Below, piece by piece: positions 16,634 to 25,144 of a stretch of 64,000 nucleotides of DNA. The notes beneath the pieces were generated by a model, which did no database searches, was not told where the DNA came from, and was given only the letters and a program-made list of their open reading frames with translations. This DNA is from Clostridia bacterium (GTDB lineage: Bacteria; Bacillota; Clostridia; Oscillospirales; Acutalibacteraceae), in the NCBI GenBank assembly GCA_900755895.1, contig CAAEIG010000051.1:1-64000 (forward strand). The letters run 5' to 3'. Each line of letters begins with the position of its first letter. Positions within the stretch are counted from its first letter, which is position 1. Both the position numbers and the translations under genes were made by a program.

Positions 16634-17257
16634 TCAGGTGTTCTTCATAATGACGCTTTCCACTGCGTCAGCCACATGCTCGCAGGCATCGGCACACTTC
16701 TCCAGATAGATGTAAATCTCTCGCCAGCTGATGACCTCCAGCGGATCCTCAGAGGAGGTATGCAGTGTGTGGAGGCTGTCAATGAACAGCTTGTCCGCCT
16801 GTTCTTCCAGAGTGTTGATGTGGATGATGTACTCCCGCAGCTTCTTGGATTTGTGGAAATCATGGAACTCATCCAGCAGCTTGCGCAGCTCCTCGCAGCA
16901 TTCCACCAGCACCGCGCCCAGCTGCACTGCGTCAGGACGGATCACCTGAATGTTGTTGCAGTAAAGCCGCAACATAACATCCTCGATCTTGTCGGTGACC
17001 TCATCAATGCTCTGGCTCAGAAGGATGATGTCCTCCCGCTCGATGGGAGTGATGAATGCTCGGGCCAACACATTGGACAGCTCATGCTTCTTTTCATCAG
17101 CGTCATGCTCCACCTCGTGGACCTCATCCAGCATGCTGTGAAGCCGTTCAGGGTCGTAATTTTTCAAGGTGTCTTCCAGGTAATGGGCGGCCTGGCAAGC
17201 ACAGGCGACACAGGCGCTGAAGCTGTCATAGTAAAAACTCTCTTGCTTGTTTGCCAT
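16634..17257 (-). CDS. DUF47 family (PhoU-like) phosphate transport accessory protein
   Basis: An all-helical cytoplasmic protein of 207 residues of the DUF47/YkaA family, related to PhoU. The conserved E-x-x-x-D segments believed to bind metals are visible: EVHEVEHDADEKKHEL near residue 50, and SIDEVTDKIED near residue 85. AAAGGAG precedes the ATG. It lies 46 bases after a PiT phosphate permease gene and is probably cotranscribed. DUF47-pit pairs are widespread, and the DUF47 protein is taken to gate or stabilise the transporter. The exact mechanism is not established. Confidence 0.9.
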   Translation of the reverse strand: MANKQESFYYDSFSACVACACQAAHYLEDTLKNYDPERLHSMLDEVHEVEHDADEKKHELSNVLARAFITPIEREDIILLSQSIDEVTDKIEDVMLRLYCNNIQVIRPDAVQLGAVLVECCEELRKLLDEFHDFHKSKKLREYIIHINTLEEQADKLFIDSLHTLHTSSEDPLEVISWREIYIYLEKCADACEHVADAVESVIMKNT

Positions 17258-17303
17258 AAAGATGCTCCTTTATCGAGATTCCGGCTGACCTGGAGGGAGA
17301 CCC

Positions 17304-18356
17304 TCAGAACAGCATCATGAATAATTTAGCCATTACAAAGCTGATGAGTCCGCACCCGGGGAAGGTGAACACCCAGGTGAGCACCATATCCTTAACTACG
17401 CCGAAGTTGATGGCAGACAGCCGCTTGACGGCGCCCACACCCATGATGGCGCTGGTCTTGGTGTGAGTGGTGGACACCGGGATACCGAACACGCTGGAGA
17501 GCAGCAAGCACAGCGCTGCGGAGAGGTCCGCAGAGAAGCCCTGGTACTTTTCCAGTTTGACCATGTCCATACCCACGGCCTTGATGATCTTCTCACCGCC
17601 CACGCTGGTGCCAATACCCATCACCGCGCTGCACAGCAACATCAGCCAAATGGGGATCAACACGCCTTCCACGCTGTTCATGCCATTGGAGAAAGCCACG
17701 CCCAAGAACAGCACACCGATGAACTTCTGACCATCCTGAGCGCCGTGCATGAAGCTCATGGCAATGGCACCGAACACCTCCGCGCCAGTGAAAAACTTGT
17801 TGGTGCGGCGGCGGTCCATGTTCCGGCAGAAGACCGTGAGCAATTTGCAGACCCCCCAGCCAATGCAGAAGCCCAAAACCAAGCTGGCCACCAGACCATA
17901 GATAACCTTGACCCACTCGCTCATGTTGATGCCCCCCACGCCGTTCTGAATGGCGATGGCGGCGCCGGAAAGACCGGCAATCAAGCTGTGGCTCTCACTG
18001 GTGGGAATTCCAAACATCGAGGCCACAACGCTGTACACCACAATGGAAAACAACGCCGCACACAGTGCGATGAGAGCCTCTCGGGTATCGCCGCCGAAGT
18101 CCACCATATTGCTGATGGTGGAGGCCACGGAGCTGTTGATCTTTGTCATCACCAGCACGCCGAGGAAATTGAACACGGCGCTCATGATGATGGCAGGGCG
18201 GGGCCGCATGCATCGGGTGGTGATACATGTGGCAATGGCATTGGGGGCGTCGGTCCAGCCGTTGACGAAAATGACGCCCATAGTCAGCAGTACAGTGATC
18301 AGCAGCACAGGGCTTCCCGCCATGGCGCTGATGAAGTAAGAAAACGTTACATCCAT
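17304..18356 (-). CDS. pit: PiT family inorganic phosphate transporter
   Basis: A polytopic permease of 350 residues (about 10 membrane segments) for phosphate symport. The two inverted PHO4 signature repeats are clear: GWTDAPNAIATCITTRCMRP near the N-terminus and the matching GIPVSTTHTKTSAIMGVGAVKRL near the C-terminus. The conserved FGIPTSESHSLIAGLSGAAIA and MSFMHGAQDGQKF are present as well. It is shorter than E. coli PitA, as are many Clostridial forms. It is followed by the DUF47 partner gene. The leader of about 110 nt contains GC-rich hairpins, and a pair of TTTAC repeats upstream could be a PhoP-type site. Confidence 0.95.
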   Translation of the reverse strand: MDVTFSYFISAMAGSPVLLITVLLTMGVIFVNGWTDAPNAIATCITTRCMRPRPAIIMSAVFNFLGVLVMTKINSSVASTISNMVDFGGDTREALIALCAALFSIVVYSVVASMFGIPTSESHSLIAGLSGAAIAIQNGVGGINMSEWVKVIYGLVASLVLGFCIGWGVCKLLTVFCRNMDRRRTNKFFTGAEVFGAIAMSFMHGAQDGQKFIGVLFLGVAFSNGMNSVEGVLIPIWLMLLCSAVMGIGTSVGGEKIIKAVGMDMVKLEKYQGFSADLSAALCLLLSSVFGIPVSTTHTKTSAIMGVGAVKRLSAINFGVVKDMVLTWVFTFPGCGLISFVMAKLFMMLF

Positions 18357-18468
18357 ATACTTACATTCCCATCCTCACAGAAGGCCGGAACAACCCGGCC
18401 CGAGTCCCAAGGGCGGCCGTAGGGCCGTAGCTCCCCCATTGCTTTTGATTCTATTTTCATTCCTTTTA

Positions 18469-18530
18469 AGGTTACCATCTGGAAAGAATATCGTCAATAG
18501 GAAATTAATTTTTCGTAAAGAAAAAGTAAA
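18469..18530 (-). promoter_or_regulatory. Promoter region of the phosphate transporter operon, possible Pho box
   Basis: TTGACG (18497-18492), a 17-base spacer and a weak -10 TAACCT (18474-18469). Upstream, two TTTAC repeats lie 11 bases apart (18530-18526 and 18519-18515), one helix turn, like PhoP-box half-sites. A weak -10 with upstream repeats fits an activated promoter; this is only a suggestion. Confidence 0.45.
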
Positions 18531-18675
18531 AAAACCGTGGAGTGTGCCACAGACGGTCGTCTTTTTTTGTGAGTTATTTCCAGCCCTTTTCCAACAGGGA
18601 TTCTCCAAACCATCCTGTTCAAACTTTCTCGCCGAAACCTACTCTTAATCGAAGTGACTTCCCGCTATTTCAAAC
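18531..18675. other. Intergenic stretch, little recognised
   Basis: Between the phosphate-operon promoter and the M23 terminator. It contains one imperfect hairpin (ACCGT/ACGGT, 18535-18556) flanked by A- and T-runs, a possible bidirectional terminator. No gene or known RNA is recognised in the rest. Confidence 0.4.
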
Positions 18676-18721
18676 AACAAAAAAGAAAGCATCTTCCTGC
18701 TGAGCCGGAAGGTGCTTCTTG
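18676..18721 (-). terminator. Intrinsic terminator of the M23 peptidase gene
   Basis: A 14-bp stem with one mismatch (AAGAAGCACCTTCC and its partner), a 9-base loop and a T-rich tail on the minus strand, 25 bases after the stop. Confidence 0.85.
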
Positions 18722-18745
18722 GTGTGGGTGAAAGTACTGTCATTT

Positions 18746-20020
18746 TTATAAGAACTGTGCGGGATCCACACGAGTTCCATTTTGGTAGACTTCAAAGTGC
18801 AAATGAGCGCCAAAGGCATTGCCCGTCTCGCCCTCATAGCCAATGACCGTCCCCGCTGTGACGTACTGCCCTGCGGAAACAGCTACAGAGCTCATGTGGG
18901 CATACCGAGTGCTGTAGGTGCCGTTATGATAGATCAGCACATAATAGCCCCAAGAGTATCCCCAACTGTCCGTGCTGTTGGCCTCAATAACCTGTCCGTC
19001 AGCAGCTGCCACAATGGGGGTGCCCCAGGGTCCGGCAATGTCCATACCCTTGTGTCCCGGATAGCCGTTCCAACCAGCTGACACATAGGTCACACCGGGC
19101 AGGGGCCAGATGAGATGGAATCCCGAGCTGCTTCCTCCCCCAGAAGAAGGTGTGGACGTACTGCTGTTCCCTCCGGAACTCGTGTTTGTGTCGGAAGCTG
19201 TGTTGGAGCTCCCTCCCTCATCTTGGGACGTCTGCTGATTTTGCAGCTCTTCTTCCGCGGCCTTTTTGGCCTCCTCTTCCGCCTTTTTCTGGGCTTCAAT
19301 GGCAGCTTGAATCCGCTGCTCACCTTCCGCCAATTCCTCCTCGTTGATCTGCAGCAGATTCTCTGTGGCATACATCTGTCCCTGAACCTCTCCCAGAGCT
19401 GCGGCGTTCTCCTCATAGAGCATGTCCAGCTCCTCCTGCTTGACTTCCAGGGACTTCTTCAGCTCCGCCACTGTCTCCTTTTGAGCCTGGATCTCCTTGC
19501 GGTCCGCTTCTGTGGCGCTCATGTAGGTTTCCAGAGTGTCGATGAGCTCCTGATCGTGATGGGTCATGGTCTCCACCAGCGTCATGCGAGTGGAAAAATC
19601 CGACAAGCTCTCCGAATCCAGAAGGATCTCCAGGGTACTCACATTTCCTGCTGTATACAGAGCTACCAGCCGCTCCTTGAAGGCGTCAATGGTCTCCTGA
19701 ACCTGCACCTGCGAGGCCTCCAGCTTCATGGTCAGCTCTTGAATGCTTTGATTGAGCTGGTCAATGTTTTCACGGGTGGTGAGGATCTGCTGCTGCACCA
19801 CTTCAATCTGCTCCTGCAGTGTGGCTTGATACTCTTTCTTTTGAGCCTCATCTGCCCGCAAGCTCTCCAGTTTTCCCTGGAGCTCCTGGTTTTCCGCTTG
19901 CAGCTGGTCCTGCTGAGCTTGGATCTCCTCCACAGTTTCTGCGGAAACCGACAGCGGCGTCAACGCAATCAGCCACAACGCCAACAGAGCGGCGCCGCCT
20001 TTCCAAAAAATACGTCTCAC
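18746..20020 (-). CDS. EnvC-like murein hydrolase activator / M23 metallopeptidase
   Basis: A secreted cell-wall protein of about 424 residues. A signal peptide (RRIFWKGGAALLALWLIALTP, cleavage near VSA-E) is followed by a long coiled coil (residues about 30-245). Then comes a Ser-, Gly- and Thr-rich linker and a C-terminal LytM domain with the zinc ligands HKGMD (H-x3-D) and HLHFEV (H-x-H). The order matches FtsEX-linked regulators such as EnvC and PcsB, though this one may itself be an active endopeptidase because the zinc site is complete. I prefer the GTG at 20020, with GAGGTG upstream; a GTG at 20035 is also possible. A single-gene unit with its own terminator. Confidence 0.9.
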   Translation of the reverse strand: MRRIFWKGGAALLALWLIALTPLSVSAETVEEIQAQQDQLQAENQELQGKLESLRADEAQKKEYQATLQEQIEVVQQQILTTRENIDQLNQSIQELTMKLEASQVQVQETIDAFKERLVALYTAGNVSTLEILLDSESLSDFSTRMTLVETMTHHDQELIDTLETYMSATEADRKEIQAQKETVAELKKSLEVKQEELDMLYEENAAALGEVQGQMYATENLLQINEEELAEGEQRIQAAIEAQKKAEEEAKKAAEEELQNQQTSQDEGGSSNTASDTNTSSGGNSSTSTPSSGGGSSSGFHLIWPLPGVTYVSAGWNGYPGHKGMDIAGPWGTPIVAAADGQVIEANSTDSWGYSWGYYVLIYHNGTYSTRYAHMSSVAVSAGQYVTAGTVIGYEGETGNAFGAHLHFEVYQNGTRVDPAQFL

Positions 20021-20240
20021 CGAAATGCACCTCACTTATTCCATACACTCCACCTGCCACGGGAAGAACCTTGGCGCTTTAAATGGGCAATTCGCAGCTG
20101 CGCAAGCCTCTTCCCACAACATCCTATAGGAAGTTCTTCCCATTAGACGGCATCCTATCCCCATTGGTAAGATCAAAGAGAAAAATTTCTCAAAAAATTT
20201 TATAGAGACCTCACGTCCACTCCCCCATCAAGGGAATCTA

Positions 20241-20275
20241 CAAAAAAGAGCCGCCGCGCAGTGCGGCAGCCCTTT
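20241..20275 (-). terminator. Intrinsic terminator of the sulfatase operon
   Basis: GGGCTGCCGC and GCGGCGGCTC arms (with G-U pairs) around a short loop, followed by a T6 run on the minus strand, about 45 bases after the sulfatase stop. Confidence 0.8.
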
Positions 20276-20317
20276 TGGGAATCCGTATGAAATGTGATGT
20301 GCAACAAGAGATTACAC

Positions 20318-21700
20318 TCAATCCCAGCAGACATCGGGATTGGGCTGGGGAACAATGCCTCCCACTTCCTGGATCCAAGCGTCCAGCAGCGTTTCCAGCT
20401 CGTTGGCCAAGTTGGGCAGCTCGCCGGTCAGGTTGAAGCTCTCCCCAATATCTTGGGAGAGATCGTACAGCTCCGTGTGATTGTCTTCAAAGAACTTCAA
20501 CAGCTTGTAGTTCCCCCGGCGCACAGCGGCCATGGGCTGTCCACCCTGGTTGCCATAGTGAGGATAATGCCAGAACAAGGGGCGTTCCTCCATGGTCTCT
20601 CCCCGAAGCAGAGGGGCAATGCTCACGCCGTCCTGGTGCTGCTGGGGCTGAGGGGGCAATCCAGCCAGCTCCAAAAAGGTGGGGTACCAGTCGGGTGTGG
20701 TAGTGGGGCTGTCGCACCAGTGATGGGCGGCAATTCCCGGGCCTGCCACGATCAAAGGCACCCGCACACCGCCTTCATATCCCCAACCCTTTCCCTCGGA
20801 GAGGGGCGCGTTGCAGGTGGGAGAACCTTCCGCCGTGGCAAGACCGCCGTTATCCGAAGTGAAGACGATGATGGTGTTTTCATATTCGCCGCAGTCCTTC
20901 AGCGCCTGGACAAGCCGACCCACGTTCTGATCCAAATTCCAGATCAGCGCAGCATAGGGTACATCCGACTGCACCAGACGCCGCAGCACCCGCTCTTTCC
21001 GCTTATGCCAGCAGGGGAAGTGCTCACCCTCCACGTAGGGATTCACCTGGTCCAGCTTCATCCGGCGGCTCTTTTCCTCAAAGCGGGCCAAGTCCTCCGG
21101 CTTTGCCTGGATGGGGGTATGTACCGCGTAATGGGACCAGTACAGGAAGAACGGTGCGTCGTCCTTGTTTTGAATCAGCTCCACAGCCCGGTCCGTGAGG
21201 TAATCCGTGAGGAAGGTCCCCTCGGGCACGTCACTGGGCAGGTTCTCAATGCCCCAAGGGGCAAAATAACCATCGTGGGGATGACCCCAGCTGCATCCGC
21301 CCACATTTACCTCAAATCCCTGGTGTTCGGGGTAATATTCCTTTTCCCCCAGGTGCCATTTTCCCACGCTCCAAGTGTGGTATCCGGCATCCCGCAGTGC
21401 CTTGGGGAGTGTGTACTCTTCCAGGGGCAGGTGGTCCACATAGGGCACCTCCATCAGCTTTCCCCAATCGTGGCCACCAATGTAGTGGGTGAGCCCCACC
21501 CGGGCCGGGTATTTGCCAGTCATCAGACTGGCGCGGCTGGGGGAACACACCGGGCAGGAAGCGTATGCCTGGGTGAACACCGTTCCCTCCGCTGCCAGGG
21601 CGTCAATGTTGGGGGTCTCGTAAAAAGTGCTGCCAAAGCACTGGAGATCCCGCCACCCCATGTCATCTATGAGAATCATCACAATATTGGGCTTTTTCAT
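20318..21700 (-). CDS. Cys-type sulfatase (first of a pair)
   Basis: A sulfatase of 460 residues of the alkaline-phosphatase superfamily. The N-terminal metal site IVMILIDDMGW supplies the Asp pair. The modification motif is C-S-P-S-R (Cys52), which must be oxidised to formylglycine. Further core pieces are GKWHLGE, SHYAVHTPIQ and TSDNGG. No signal peptide is present, so the enzyme should act in the cytoplasm on imported sulfated sugars or glycan fragments. The substrate is not evident. The gene follows a second sulfatase by 75 bases with no terminator between, and the maturase for Cys-type sulfatases lies just upstream. AAAGGAA precedes the ATG. Confidence 0.93.
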   Translation of the reverse strand: MKKPNIVMILIDDMGWRDLQCFGSTFYETPNIDALAAEGTVFTQAYASCPVCSPSRASLMTGKYPARVGLTHYIGGHDWGKLMEVPYVDHLPLEEYTLPKALRDAGYHTWSVGKWHLGEKEYYPEHQGFEVNVGGCSWGHPHDGYFAPWGIENLPSDVPEGTFLTDYLTDRAVELIQNKDDAPFFLYWSHYAVHTPIQAKPEDLARFEEKSRRMKLDQVNPYVEGEHFPCWHKRKERVLRRLVQSDVPYAALIWNLDQNVGRLVQALKDCGEYENTIIVFTSDNGGLATAEGSPTCNAPLSEGKGWGYEGGVRVPLIVAGPGIAAHHWCDSPTTTPDWYPTFLELAGLPPQPQQHQDGVSIAPLLRGETMEERPLFWHYPHYGNQGGQPMAAVRRGNYKLLKFFEDNHTELYDLSQDIGESFNLTGELPNLANELETLLDAWIQEVGGIVPQPNPDVCWD

Positions 21701-21775
21701 AGCTCATATTCCTTTCCTGTTTGACAGAAACTTCATGCCCAAAAGGCCATCAAGGGCAACCGCAACCACGTCCGT

Positions 21776-23125
21776 TTAGGAATCCATATTCTCCGGCATC
21801 TGGCTGTTGGGCAGGATCTCCGGCCTTTCTTCGCCAGCCTGTTCCATCCAATGAAGCAGACGCTGCTTCATCTCTTCCCGCACCTGGGCATACTCCGGCT
21901 GGGCAACCAGGTTGTGCCTCTCATGGGGATCCTTTTGCAGGTCATAGAGGAACTCCTCGTAATAGACGCTGCCGCCAGGGGCCGACCAGCCGTCCCCAGG
22001 GGCGCGGACCGAGTACTTCCAGTCCTTGGTGCGCACAGCCCGTCCCACCTGACTCTCACTGATCTGCATGAAGACGGAATCCGGCCAGTTTTCCTCGTTC
22101 CCTTCCATCAGGCGGCACAGGGAGTTTCCGGCAAACTGCTCCGGCTTTGGCACCCCTGCGCAGTCCAGCAGAGTGGTGGGAAGATCCAGCAGGCTGACCA
22201 TGGCGTCGATCCGGTTGCCGCCCTGGAACCCAGGCCCGTGGATAATCAAAGGAATATGCGTGCAGCCGTCGTGACAGGACCGCTTGTACTCGCTGTTGCG
22301 GGTGCAGAAATGGGACCCGTGATCGGAGGTGTAGAGGAACACGGTGTTCTCCCACTGACCGGTTTCCTTTAAGGTATCCACCAGGCGGCCCACATTCTCG
22401 TCCAAACTGGCACACTGACCCAGGTAATCCGGGTAATTTTCCCGCCAGTTTCCGGCTGTGCCCTCCAAGTCCCCGGGTACCTGATAGTCCGCGAACCGGC
22501 GCTTGCTGCCGTCGGGGCCTTCAAACACTCCGTGATCGTTTTGATGGTGGGGCTCGATCTGTGAGATGAACAGGAAGAATGGCTTCTCTGTTTTGCGGTT
22601 GTGGAGATAGTCGATGGCGTAATTGTTGATGCAGTCCGCCCGATAGCCGATGAACTCCCGGCGGTTGTCGTCCCCGTCAAACACATAGCCGTTATAGCCA
22701 TGGGAAGTAAACTCCAGCACATCGGAGGCCATCCAGTAATCCCGGTATCCACCCCGGTATTCTTTCGGGATGGCAGTGGTCTCATGGTGCAGGCCCTTGG
22801 CTTCGTTGGAGGCCAGATGCCATTTTCCCACATAGGCGGTTTCATAGCCCGCCTCGTTGAAATAGTCCGCCAAGTGCTTGATATCCAAGGGCAGCTCAAT
22901 GCCGTTGGTGTAGCAGCCGGTCTGGGTGGCATACTGGCCGCTCTGCAGGCAGGACCGGGCCGGCCCACACACCGGCTGGCAGGTAAAAGCGTTTTCAAAA
23001 AGGGTGCCCTCCTGGGCCAACTGGTCCAGATTGGGGCTCACCGGCAGACTCTGGCCGTAGCAGCCCAGAGTATCCCACCGCTGTTGATCGGAAAAATAGA
23101 ACACAATATTCGGACGTTTTTGCAT
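21776..23125 (-). CDS. Cys-type sulfatase (second of a pair)
   Basis: 449 residues, only distantly similar to its neighbour. It has NIVFYFSDQQRWDTLGCYG (metal-binding Asp and family N-terminus), the formylglycine motif C-G-P-A-R (Cys53), GKWHLAS, SQIEPHHQND and LYTSDHG. The C-x-P/A-x-R form still fits anaerobic maturation. There is no signal peptide, so it should be cytoplasmic like its partner; choline-, heparan- or N-sulfoglucosamine-type substrates are possible but unproven. I chose the ATG at 23125 (AAGGTGG upstream) because a longer frame to 23230 would cover the promoter. First gene of the two-sulfatase operon. Confidence 0.92.
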   Translation of the reverse strand: MQKRPNIVFYFSDQQRWDTLGCYGQSLPVSPNLDQLAQEGTLFENAFTCQPVCGPARSCLQSGQYATQTGCYTNGIELPLDIKHLADYFNEAGYETAYVGKWHLASNEAKGLHHETTAIPKEYRGGYRDYWMASDVLEFTSHGYNGYVFDGDDNRREFIGYRADCINNYAIDYLHNRKTEKPFFLFISQIEPHHQNDHGVFEGPDGSKRRFADYQVPGDLEGTAGNWRENYPDYLGQCASLDENVGRLVDTLKETGQWENTVFLYTSDHGSHFCTRNSEYKRSCHDGCTHIPLIIHGPGFQGGNRIDAMVSLLDLPTTLLDCAGVPKPEQFAGNSLCRLMEGNEENWPDSVFMQISESQVGRAVRTKDWKYSVRAPGDGWSAPGGSVYYEEFLYDLQKDPHERHNLVAQPEYAQVREEMKQRLLHWMEQAGEERPEILPNSQMPENMDS

Positions 23126-23198
23126 AAGCCATCCACCTTTCAATAACACACAGTTTTTCGGGAAATTGGCCATAAAAGCAACTAGGATAACGCAACTT

Positions 23199-23226
23199 AT
23201 TATACTGATTTTTCCGAAAATTGCAA
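23199..23226 (-). promoter_or_regulatory. Promoter of the sulfatase operon
   Basis: TTGCAA (23226-23221), a 16-base spacer and TATAAT (23204-23199), between the maturase stop and the first sulfatase. Confidence 0.7.
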
Positions 23227-23312
23227 TCAAAAATCCACTTTTTCAGTGAGAATGCCCGTCCCACTACAGCCGGAGAAGCCCTCATATCCGCAGTGTTCGG
23301 CGAAAAGACCTG

Positions 23313-24437
23313 TTACAGGCGGCTCCCCCTCAGGCGCTGTATCAACAGGGCCGCCTGCCGAAGTCTGGGATAGGCGTATTCAAAAAAGGCCCGATAACTT
23401 TCACAGTAGTAGTTGTGGGAATCCTCACCGTCGGTGTAATCCCGGCGACAGCCGCCCCGGCACAGCGGATACCATGGGCAAGGTTTGCAACGCTCCCCCT
23501 TTGCTAGGGAATCCTCCACAAATCGGATGGCACGGCGCTGCTCGTCCATCTGTTCCACGGTATCCGTGTTCAGATTGCCTATACGATAATCATCCATGGC
23601 GTAGAAATCGCAGGGAAACACACTGCCATCAGCCTCCACCAAATAGTGGATATTGCAGTGACCCGCCATAGCACAGTTTTCCGGCGGCATCCCCTGCAGG
23701 ATCTGCACAAGGTTGTCAAAATACCGAATGGAAATCACCAGTCCCTGACAGAGATCCTGATACCACAGGTCAAAGAGTTTTTTCAAAAACTCCCCATAGG
23801 CTTTGGGCGTGAGGGAATACTCATTTTGTCCGCGCTGGTCCTCCAAAGCGTCCATGCAGGGAATATACTGCTGGTAATACCAGCGATTCTTTTTGTAAAA
23901 ACCATAGACCTTCGTCACCGATTTTGCCAGCTGGGCTGTCACCACGGTGAGTATATTGAACTCCACATGGTTAGCCCCCATCAGCTGGGCTGCCCGCAGT
24001 ACAGAGTTATAACTGCCCTTGCCATCGGGACGGTGGCGGTACAGGTCGTGGGTATCTTTCACTCCGTCCAGGGACAAACCAACGAGAAAATGATTTTTGG
24101 CCAGAAATTCGCACCACTCCTGGTCCAGCAGGACACCATTGGTCTGGAGGGCATTGGTCACTGTGAGGCCGGGACGGGCGTACTTTTTTTGCAGCTCCAC
24201 CACTTTCTTGAAGAAATCCAATCCGGCAAGGGTGGGTTCTCCTCCCTGGAAAGCAAACGAGCAGCTTCCCTTTGCAGACTGCAAAAACAGGGATATGGCG
24301 TTTTCCAGAACTTGATCGGTCATAATCCCATAGTTAGGGATGGTTCGCATGGCTGCTTCGTCGGCGTAGAAGCAGTACTGACACCGCAGATTACACCCGG
24401 AGCTGGCAGGCTTTATCATAACGCTGATTGGATGCAT
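23313..24437 (-). CDS. Anaerobic sulfatase-maturating enzyme (radical SAM/SPASM)
   Basis: 374 residues. It oxidises the active-site Cys (or Ser) of sulfatases to formylglycine without oxygen. The N-terminal radical SAM motif is CX3CX2C in SGCNLRCQYCFYADE (about residues 15-22), followed by FAFQGGEPTLAG and LQTNGVLLD. The C-terminal SPASM domain holds the auxiliary-cluster cysteines (CAMAGHC, FPCDFY, CKPCPWYPLCRGGCRRD, YYC). The ATG at 24437 follows GGGAGGAGAG; the frame extends to 24638 only through the tRNA-Gln and its terminator. It sits directly upstream of two Cys-type sulfatases, which are its obvious clients. Other SPASM maturases are possible but less likely here. Confidence 0.93.
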   Translation of the reverse strand: MHPISVMIKPASSGCNLRCQYCFYADEAAMRTIPNYGIMTDQVLENAISLFLQSAKGSCSFAFQGGEPTLAGLDFFKKVVELQKKYARPGLTVTNALQTNGVLLDQEWCEFLAKNHFLVGLSLDGVKDTHDLYRHRPDGKGSYNSVLRAAQLMGANHVEFNILTVVTAQLAKSVTKVYGFYKKNRWYYQQYIPCMDALEDQRGQNEYSLTPKAYGEFLKKLFDLWYQDLCQGLVISIRYFDNLVQILQGMPPENCAMAGHCNIHYLVEADGSVFPCDFYAMDDYRIGNLNTDTVEQMDEQRRAIRFVEDSLAKGERCKPCPWYPLCRGGCRRDYTDGEDSHNYYCESYRAFFEYAYPRLRQAALLIQRLRGSRL

Positions 24438-24504
24438 GATGGACACTCTCCTCCCAATTTGACGAACCGGTATTTTTATCCGAACCCTTTGCGGGCCTTT
24501 CTCC

Positions 24505-24549
24505 AAAAAGGAAAAGCAAGCCCGCCTCGATGAGGCAGGCTTGCTTTTC
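24505..24549 (-). terminator. Terminator of the tRNA operon
   Basis: A long stem (AAAAGCAAGCCTGCCTC with its complement, one mismatch) begins at the tRNA-Gln 3' end and is followed by T-rich sequence on the minus strand. Confidence 0.85.
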
Positions 24550-24625
24550 TGGCTGGGCTGGCGGGATTCGAACCCACGGGATGACGGAGTCAAAGTCCGT
24601 TGCCTTACCGCTTGGCGACAGCCCA
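24550..24625 (-). tRNA. tRNA-Gln (TTG)
   Basis: A complete cloverleaf of 76 bases including the encoded CCA. The acceptor TGGGCTG pairs with CAGCCCA, the anticodon loop is CTTTGAC (anticodon TTG) and the T-loop is TTCGAAT. Last tRNA of a four-gene cluster. Confidence 0.95.
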
Positions 24626-24678
24626 TTATGGAGAACACGGAGCCTAATTTTTACAAATTAAACTCCGTGTTCAAAGGG

Positions 24679-24756
24679 TGGGGTGGAAGATGGGACTCGA
24701 ACCCACGGTCTCCAGAGCCACAATCTGGCGCTTTAACCAACTAAGCTACATCCACC
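24679..24756 (-). tRNA. tRNA-His (GTG)
   Basis: A cloverleaf with the extra 5' G (G-1, position 24756) opposite C73, the histidine identity mark. The anticodon loop is TTGTGGC (GTG) and CCA is encoded. There is one T-T mismatch at acceptor pair 6-67; this could be natural or a base error. Confidence 0.93.
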
Positions 24757-24760
24757 ATAT

Positions 24761-24837
24761 TGGCGCGCCAAAAGGGACTCGAACCCCTGGCCTACTGCTT
24801 AGAAGGCAGTTGCTCTATCCAGCTGAGCTATTGGCGC
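24761..24837 (-). tRNA. tRNA-Arg (TCT)
   Basis: A complete cloverleaf with CCA. The acceptor GCGCCAA pairs with TTGGCGC, and the anticodon loop CTTCTAA gives TCT. It lies four bases upstream of tRNA-His. Confidence 0.95.
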
Positions 24838-24964
24838 ATCTTTGGGGGCATCTTCTGGCCCGCATACTGTATTGAATCCCCGAAGCACGGGAGCTTGGAA
24901 ACGACGAAAACGCCGTTGTTTGATCTAGGAACCAAATACCATGTGCCCGGGGTAGGACTAGCAT

Positions 24965-25038
24965 TGGAGCGGGTGATGGGAATCGAACCCACACGACCAG
25001 CTTGGAAGGCTGGGGTTCTACCACTGAACTACACCCGC
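24965..25038 (-). tRNA. tRNA-Gly (TCC)
   Basis: A complete cloverleaf with CCA. The acceptor GCGGGTG pairs with CACCCGC, and the anticodon loop CTTCCAA gives TCC. First tRNA of the cluster; the 127-base gap to tRNA-Arg holds nothing recognised. Confidence 0.95.
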
Positions 25039-25057
25039 ACATTTTGCGACGGTGATT

Positions 25058-25086
25058 ATTATAGCACGCCGCCGCATCCGCGTCAA
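25058..25086 (-). promoter_or_regulatory. Promoter of the Gly-Arg-His-Gln tRNA operon
   Basis: TTGACG (25086-25081), a GC-rich 17-base spacer and TATAAT (25063-25058), 20 bases ahead of tRNA-Gly. Confidence 0.85.
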
Positions 25087-25107
25087 GTGTTTTTCTCGAC
25101 TTTTCCC

Positions 25108-25137
25108 GAAAAAAAGGAGCGCCTTCCGGCGCCCCCC
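25108..25137 (-). terminator. Intrinsic terminator of the ClpE-like gene
   Basis: GGGGCGCC-GGAA-GGCGCTCC hairpin followed by T7 on the minus strand, just after the stop. Confidence 0.9.
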
Positions 25138-25144
25138 TCATTTC

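Noticed and set aside
24541..25070. Small protein genes across the tRNA cluster
   Set aside because: Open frames here run straight through four clear tRNA genes and a terminator and have no ribosome-binding sites.
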